Assembly (NCBI GenBank): GCA_003232595.1
Contig: QIIJ01000638.1
Location: 1 to 10,562, forward strand
Origin: Aurantimonadaceae bacterium
Lineage (GTDB): Bacteria; Pseudomonadota; Alphaproteobacteria; Rhizobiales; Rhizobiaceae
Length of the DNA stretch: 10,562 nt
Direction: 5' to 3'
Part shown: one piece after another, positions 7,571 to 10,562 of the stretch
Position numbering within the stretch: position 1 is the first letter of the stretch
Layout: each line of letters opens with the position of its first letter
The notes under the pieces: generated by a model
What the model saw: only the letters and a program-made list of their open reading frames with translations
Told to the model about the DNA's origin: nothing
The model's database searches: none
Position numbers and translations under genes: made by a program

Positions 7571-8293
7571 ATGCGCGGTTCGGACGAAAGTCCCAGACTC
7601 TCCTTTTTGGAGCGGATGGGTGAGTTTTTCGATATTGTTGAATTCAGACAAGCAATTGATGGTGAAGATCTGGAGGCAATCTACAGATTACGCTACAATG
7701 CCTATCGGCGTGAAAATTTCATCAACTCAAACGCTGAAAGAATTTGCACCGATGAACTCGATCATGTGCCAAACAAGCATGTTTTCGGAATTTATATTGC
7801 CGGCAGGCTGGTAAGTTCAATCCGCTTGAATATTCTTTCATGGTCTCATCCATACTCTCCCAGTATGATGGCATTTGGCGACATTGTGCAGCCATGGCTG
7901 GATCAGGGCCAGATATTCATTGACCCCAGCCGATTTGTTACCGATCAGGAAGCCTCGATCCAATTTCCTGAATTGCCAATGGCAATGATGAAGATTCCTG
8001 TTATGGCAGCTCAATATTTCAATGCCAACTACGGCTTGTCATCAATCCGCACTGAGCATGCCGCATTTTACAAACGGATATTTCGCTCCCGCCCGGTGTC
8101 TAAGGTGCGCAAATTTCCATATGTGGACATGCAGGTGATCCTGTTAAAAACCGAAACGCAGGATGCTGACAGGGGCGTATTTGCTCGATATCCGTTTTAT
8201 CGGTCAAATTATCTTGATCGCCGTCTGCTATTCCGCGAGAATTCTGTATTGCCGCTGTCAAGAACAGAAAATTCGATGGTTCACCCCGCCTGA
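7571..8293 (+). CDS. Acyl-HSL-synthase/FeeM-like N-acyltransferase
   Basis: A 240-residue GNAT-fold protein resembling acyl-homoserine-lactone synthases (LuxI) and FeeM-type N-acyl amino acid synthases, which transfer a fatty acyl chain from acyl-ACP to an amino-acid-derived amine. Seen: LRYNAYRRENF (40-50), aligning with the LuxI Arg/Phe substrate-entry motif; an acidic pair in DELDH (61-65); GRLVSSIRL (78-86), aligning with the RL strand; and DPSRF (118-122), aligning with the E-x-SRF motif of LuxI with Asp replacing Glu. The following FPELPMAMMKIPVMAAQYF helix and EHAAFYKRIF fit FeeM-like proteins better than classical LuxI. The start ATG at 7571 has AGGGG at 7561-7565, five bases upstream; a GTG at 7553 would add six residues but lacks a good ribosome site. 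No LuxR-type gene is next to it. The acyl donor and product are unknown. Superfamily assignment is fairly sure, exact substrate is not. Confidence 0.7.
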   Translation: MRGSDESPRLSFLERMGEFFDIVEFRQAIDGEDLEAIYRLRYNAYRRENFINSNAERICTDELDHVPNKHVFGIYIAGRLVSSIRLNILSWSHPYSPSMMAFGDIVQPWLDQGQIFIDPSRFVTDQEASIQFPELPMAMMKIPVMAAQYFNANYGLSSIRTEHAAFYKRIFRSRPVSKVRKFPYVDMQVILLKTETQDADRGVFARYPFYRSNYLDRRLLFRENSVLPLSRTENSMVHPA

Positions 8294-8394
8294 CCGGGCG
8301 ATATTGTCGCCAAATTAAAAAAAACACAGGTTGATCGATCAGTTCTTGCTCTTTACCGTCGGCGCCAGCAAAATACATTCAGGGCGACCATCCG

Positions 8395-9651
8395 ATGAAC
8401 TCAACCGGCAAATTACCAGACTGGACAGAAGGTACAAAACTTGATCAGACAGACCCGCTGGCGATGGCGCGGGATCTGTTTTTTCTGCCGGAGGACATCA
8501 TATACCTTGATGGCAATTCACTCGGCGCGGCTCCTGAAGCGGCCATTGCAGCCGTTAATAATACCGCTCATAACGAATGGGCCGGAGAGCTGATCGGCAG
8601 TTGGAATTCCGCAGGCTGGTTTGAACTTCCTTCAACATTTGGAGGGATTATTGCCGAAATCATCGGAGCCGCATCCCATGAGGTTGTGGCTTGCGACACC
8701 ACATCAATTAACATCTACAAGGCACTGCACGGTGCCTTGTCCCTGCGCCCGGAACGCTCAACAATTGTTGCAGAAGGCGGCAGTTTTCCGACCGACCTCT
8801 ATATGGTCGAGGGGGTTCTTGCCAGTAACTCAACATCAAAAGCGCTGCTGGAAGGCGTTGACGGGGACCAAATCGAAACGCTGATTGACGGCGAAACAGC
8901 CGTAGTCCTGGTCAATCATGTGGATTACCGCAGCGGCAAAGTGCGTGATATTGCAGCACTTGCTGAAATTGCCCACGCTCATGGTGCATTGATAATTGTC
9001 GATCTTTGCCACAGCGCCGGTATCATGCCGATTGAATTGAATTCATGTAATATTGATCTGGCGATTGGCTGCACTTACAAATATCTCAATGGCGGCCCCG
9101 GTTCGCCTGCCTTCATTTTTTGTGCAGAACGCCATTTGGCTGATATCCGCCAGCCGCTCTCGGGCTGGTGGGGTCATGATACGCCCTTTGCTTTTGAGCA
9201 GGGATATCGCGCCGACCCGGGCATTCGCAAGTTTTTGTGTGGCACACAGCCGATCCTTTCATTTCAGGCGATGAGGGCCGGGCTGGAAATCACCCGGCAA
9301 TTTGACATTGCAGACATTCGTCATAAAAGCCGTCAACTAACCGGCCTGTTTATCAAGATCGTCGAAGACTGGTGCGATAAATATCAAATTGGTATTTTCA
9401 GCCCGCGTGATGCAGATCAACGTGGCAGTCAGGTGTCACTTACTCATGAATACAGCTATGCCATTGTTCAGGCGTTGATCGAGCGCGGGGTGATTGGTGA
9501 TTTTCGCGCGCCCAACATCATGCGTTTTGGCTTTGCCCCGCTCTATCTCAGCTATAGAGACGTTGAACGAGCCGCCTCAATCCTGAAAGAGGTGCTCGAC
9601 ACAGAATTATGGCGCGAACCCCGGTTTGCAAAAGTATCCACTGTAACGTGA
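8395..9651 (+). CDS. kynU: Kynureninase
   Basis: A PLP enzyme that splits L-kynurenine into anthranilate and L-alanine (or 3-hydroxykynurenine into 3-hydroxyanthranilate) in tryptophan breakdown. The 418 residues are typical for the bacterial family. Visible motifs: YLDGNSLGAAP near the N-terminus (37-47), the cofactor-ring and phosphate region FPTDLY (131-136), VDLCHSAG with Asp203 and His206, the Schiff-base lysine in CTYKYLNGGPG (Lys229), GWWGH (257-261), and the C-terminal RFGFAPLYLSY (377-387). The ATG at 8395 has AGGG ten bases upstream. The 101-base gap from the acyltransferase gene suggests separate or weakly coupled expression. Neither tryptophan 2,3-dioxygenase nor kynurenine formamidase is in the window, so the pathway context is not shown here. 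Confidence 0.96.
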   Translation: MNSTGKLPDWTEGTKLDQTDPLAMARDLFFLPEDIIYLDGNSLGAAPEAAIAAVNNTAHNEWAGELIGSWNSAGWFELPSTFGGIIAEIIGAASHEVVACDTTSINIYKALHGALSLRPERSTIVAEGGSFPTDLYMVEGVLASNSTSKALLEGVDGDQIETLIDGETAVVLVNHVDYRSGKVRDIAALAEIAHAHGALIIVDLCHSAGIMPIELNSCNIDLAIGCTYKYLNGGPGSPAFIFCAERHLADIRQPLSGWWGHDTPFAFEQGYRADPGIRKFLCGTQPILSFQAMRAGLEITRQFDIADIRHKSRQLTGLFIKIVEDWCDKYQIGIFSPRDADQRGSQVSLTHEYSYAIVQALIERGVIGDFRAPNIMRFGFAPLYLSYRDVERAASILKEVLDTELWREPRFAKVSTVT

Positions 9652-9670
9652 GAACCCGCAGCCTGTGTGT

Positions 9671-9820
9671 TATACCAAGGGCGCTAACCTTTAAATGCTG
9701 CTGCTGTGATATGCGAGTAAACGACGAGCCGCCGCTCGTGCGGCGCGCCTCGCAGGCCCGAAACGAAGTGGAGGAATGGCCGTGAGAGAACGTGATTCAA
9801 AGGCTACCGCCTTTGGTATA
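9671..9820. mobile_element. 150-bp MITE-like element with 25-bp inverted repeats
   Basis: The left end (9671-9695) and right end (9796-9820) are inverted repeats matching at 21 of 25 positions. The outermost eight bases are perfect: TATACCAA and TTGGTATA. The interior carries a G/C-rich hairpin and a 24-codon frame (9711-9785) but no transposase. It fills nearly all of the gap between kynU, which ends 19 bases before it, and the HIG1-type gene, which starts 20 bases after it. The size, terminal repeats and position fit a non-autonomous element or dispersed intergenic palindrome family. A direct target duplication is not clear. Copy number cannot be judged from one window. Confidence 0.6.
9725..9752 (+). 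other. G/C-rich hairpin inside the 150-bp element
   Basis: CGCCGC (9730-9735) pairs with GCGGCG (9740-9745) around a TCGT loop. The stem can extend through a small internal bulge by CGAG (9725-9728) pairing with CTCG (9749-9752). No T-run follows. It would be a stable RNA or cruciform structure nested within the outer inverted repeats. Confidence 0.55.
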
Positions 9821-9822
9821 AT
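9814..9822 (+). promoter_or_regulatory. Extended -10 at the element/host junction
   Basis: TGGTATAAT at 9814-9822 is a perfect TG-N-TATAAT extended -10. Its first seven bases are the right end of the inverted-repeat element and the last two are flanking DNA. No good -35 is visible at 16-18 bases. Transcription would begin near 9829, leaving only about 12 bases before the ATG at 9841 with AGGAG at 9830-9834, which is a very short leader. Confidence 0.35.
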
Positions 9823-9840
9823 CTAATTCAGGAGTAATCT

Positions 9841-10029
9841 ATGGTATCTGTTCTTTCAACCCTTGCCGTTATCGCTATGGCGGCCGTTGCCATCGTGCTT
9901 ATCCTGGGTCTGTGGAACATGATGAAAGCTGGTAGTGCGAACAGGTCGCAAAAACTGATGAGGTTGCGGGTGGCAACCCAGGCTATTGCGGTTGTCCTTA
10001 TTGTTGCTGCAATTTATTTCGCCAGTTGA
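9841..10029 (+). CDS. HIG1-type twin transmembrane small protein
   Basis: This 62-residue inner-membrane protein has two hydrophobic helices (about 5-27 and 44-61) joined by a basic loop containing NRSQKLMRLRV (34-44). That layout and loop match the HIG1-domain 'twin transmembrane helix small protein' family common in alphaproteobacteria. Mitochondrial HIG1 relatives associate with respiratory complexes, but a role for the bacterial protein is not established by this sequence. The ATG at 9841 has AGGAG at 9830-9834, six bases upstream. It lies 64 bases before the corrinoid adenosyltransferase gene on the same strand, an arrangement I recall from other alphaproteobacteria. Its upstream DNA is mostly the 150-bp inverted-repeat element. 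Confidence 0.85.
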   Translation: MVSVLSTLAVIAMAAVAIVLILGLWNMMKAGSANRSQKLMRLRVATQAIAVVLIVAAIYFAS

Positions 10030-10093
10030 CCTTGCGCGCATTGATGATAGCCCACTAAAGTTCAGGCAGTTATATTTGTCAGAGCGAAAGTCT

Positions 10094-10562
10094 ATGGTTG
10101 TTCTCAACAAGATTTACACCAAAACCGGTGATGATGGCACAACAGCGCTTGGGTCCGGTGAGCGTCGCAAGAAATATGACATGCGGGTTTGCGCCTATGG
10201 CACCGTGGATGAAACCAATGCAGCTATAGGCATGGCAAGGCTTCATACATCTGACGATGAGGTTCTCGATAAAATGCTGCAATGCATTCAAAATGATCTG
10301 TTTGATCTGGGCGCCGATCTGGCGACGCCTGAAAGCGAGAGCCCATCAGAAATTGAACCATTGCGTATTGTTGAAAACCAGGTCTTGCGGATTGAACAGG
10401 ATATTGACCGCATCAACAAGGCGCTTGATCCACTGCGCTCATTTGTTCTGCCCGGCGGGTCGCAAGCTGCGGCCTGTTTGCACCTTGCCCGGACAATTTG
10501 CAGGCGTGCAGAACGGATTGTTGCAGAGCTTGCGGAAAACAAATCTGAGAAAATCAACCCGG
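10094..10562 (+). CDS. pduO: PduO-type corrinoid adenosyltransferase, 3'-truncated
   Basis: The enzyme transfers the adenosyl group of ATP to cob(I)alamin or cob(I)yrinic acid diamide, making the coenzyme B12 form. 156 codons are visible from the ATG at 10094 and the frame is open at the window end, so roughly the last fifth to quarter is missing. The N-terminal ATP-binding segment YTKTGDDGTTALGSGERR (8-25) is characteristic of the PduO family, not of CobA/BtuR. It is followed by VCAYGTVDETNAAIG, the FVLPGGS turn, and CRRAERIV, which carries the arginine and glutamate typical of the active-site helix. The ribosome site is weak (GAAAG just upstream). It probably shares a transcript with the HIG1-type gene 64 bases upstream. 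In related genomes the same protein may be labelled CobO, but the fold family is PduO. Confidence 0.93.
   Translation, partial: MVVLNKIYTKTGDDGTTALGSGERRKKYDMRVCAYGTVDETNAAIGMARLHTSDDEVLDKMLQCIQNDLFDLGADLATPESESPSEIEPLRIVENQVLRIEQDIDRINKALDPLRSFVLPGGSQAAACLHLARTICRRAERIVAELAENKSEKINP

Noticed and set aside
8297..8324. Hairpin GGCGA-TATTG-TCGCC followed by an A-run, considered as a terminator for the acyltransferase gene
   Set aside because: The plus strand has A residues, not T, after the stem. On the minus strand the T-run precedes the stem. The stem is only five pairs.
8332..8341. TGATCGATCA palindrome upstream of kynU
   Set aside because: A 10-base palindrome built on GATC is common by chance, and there is no second copy or promoter to support an operator.
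8100..8378. 92-codon minus-strand frame over the end of the acyltransferase gene and the following gap
   Set aside because: Mostly antisense to a supported gene, and the product shows no family features.

Overview
The window looks like chromosomal DNA from an alphaproteobacterium, probably in or near the Hyphomicrobiales (Rhizobiales). The evidence is family-level: a twin-helix HIG1-type small protein next to a PduO-type cobalamin adenosyltransferase, a membrane PAS-GGDEF-EAL protein of the kind common in that order, and a TTAA-N7-TTAAC sequence matching the CtrA binding consensus. Base composition is moderate, near 50% G+C by eye. No tRNA, rRNA, CRISPR array, phage gene or intact transposase was seen.

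Left part (1-4762, minus strand): a polysaccharide gene run. It begins with UDP-glucose 6-dehydrogenase (ugd). After a 66-base gap comes an 821-residue protein that joins a MurG-like (GT-B, COG4671-type) glycosyltransferase to a GT4 glycosyltransferase. An ATGA stop/start overlap leads into a second, separate MurG-like glycosyltransferase that runs off the window at base 1. The likely output is a glucuronate-containing surface or exported glycan, with UDP-glucuronate supplied by ugd.

Middle (4763-8293): a 327-base divergent spacer holds a doubtful 61-codon reading frame and a short 9-base-period repeat. Reading right from it is a membrane-bound PAS-GGDEF-EAL protein predicted to make and/or break cyclic di-GMP. 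Its EAL residues are all present and its GGDEF lacks the inhibitory RxxD site. Next is a 240-residue acyltransferase related to acyl-homoserine-lactone synthases and FeeM-type N-acyl amino acid synthases. It is preceded by a plausible sigma-70 promoter and a CtrA-type site. No LuxR-type receptor is nearby.

Right part (8395-10562, plus strand): kynureninase (kynU), then a 150-bp element with imperfect 25-bp terminal inverted repeats that resembles a MITE, then a 62-residue twin-transmembrane HIG1-type protein, then a PduO-type corrinoid adenosyltransferase cut by the window end. The right end of the element joins its flank to form an extended -10 sequence just upstream of the HIG1-type gene.

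Taken together, the centre of the window puts a cyclic-di-GMP enzyme and a putative lipid-signal synthase beside a divergent glycan operon. A functional link between them is inference from position only. The clearest non-gene signals are the inverted-repeat element and the CtrA-type site.
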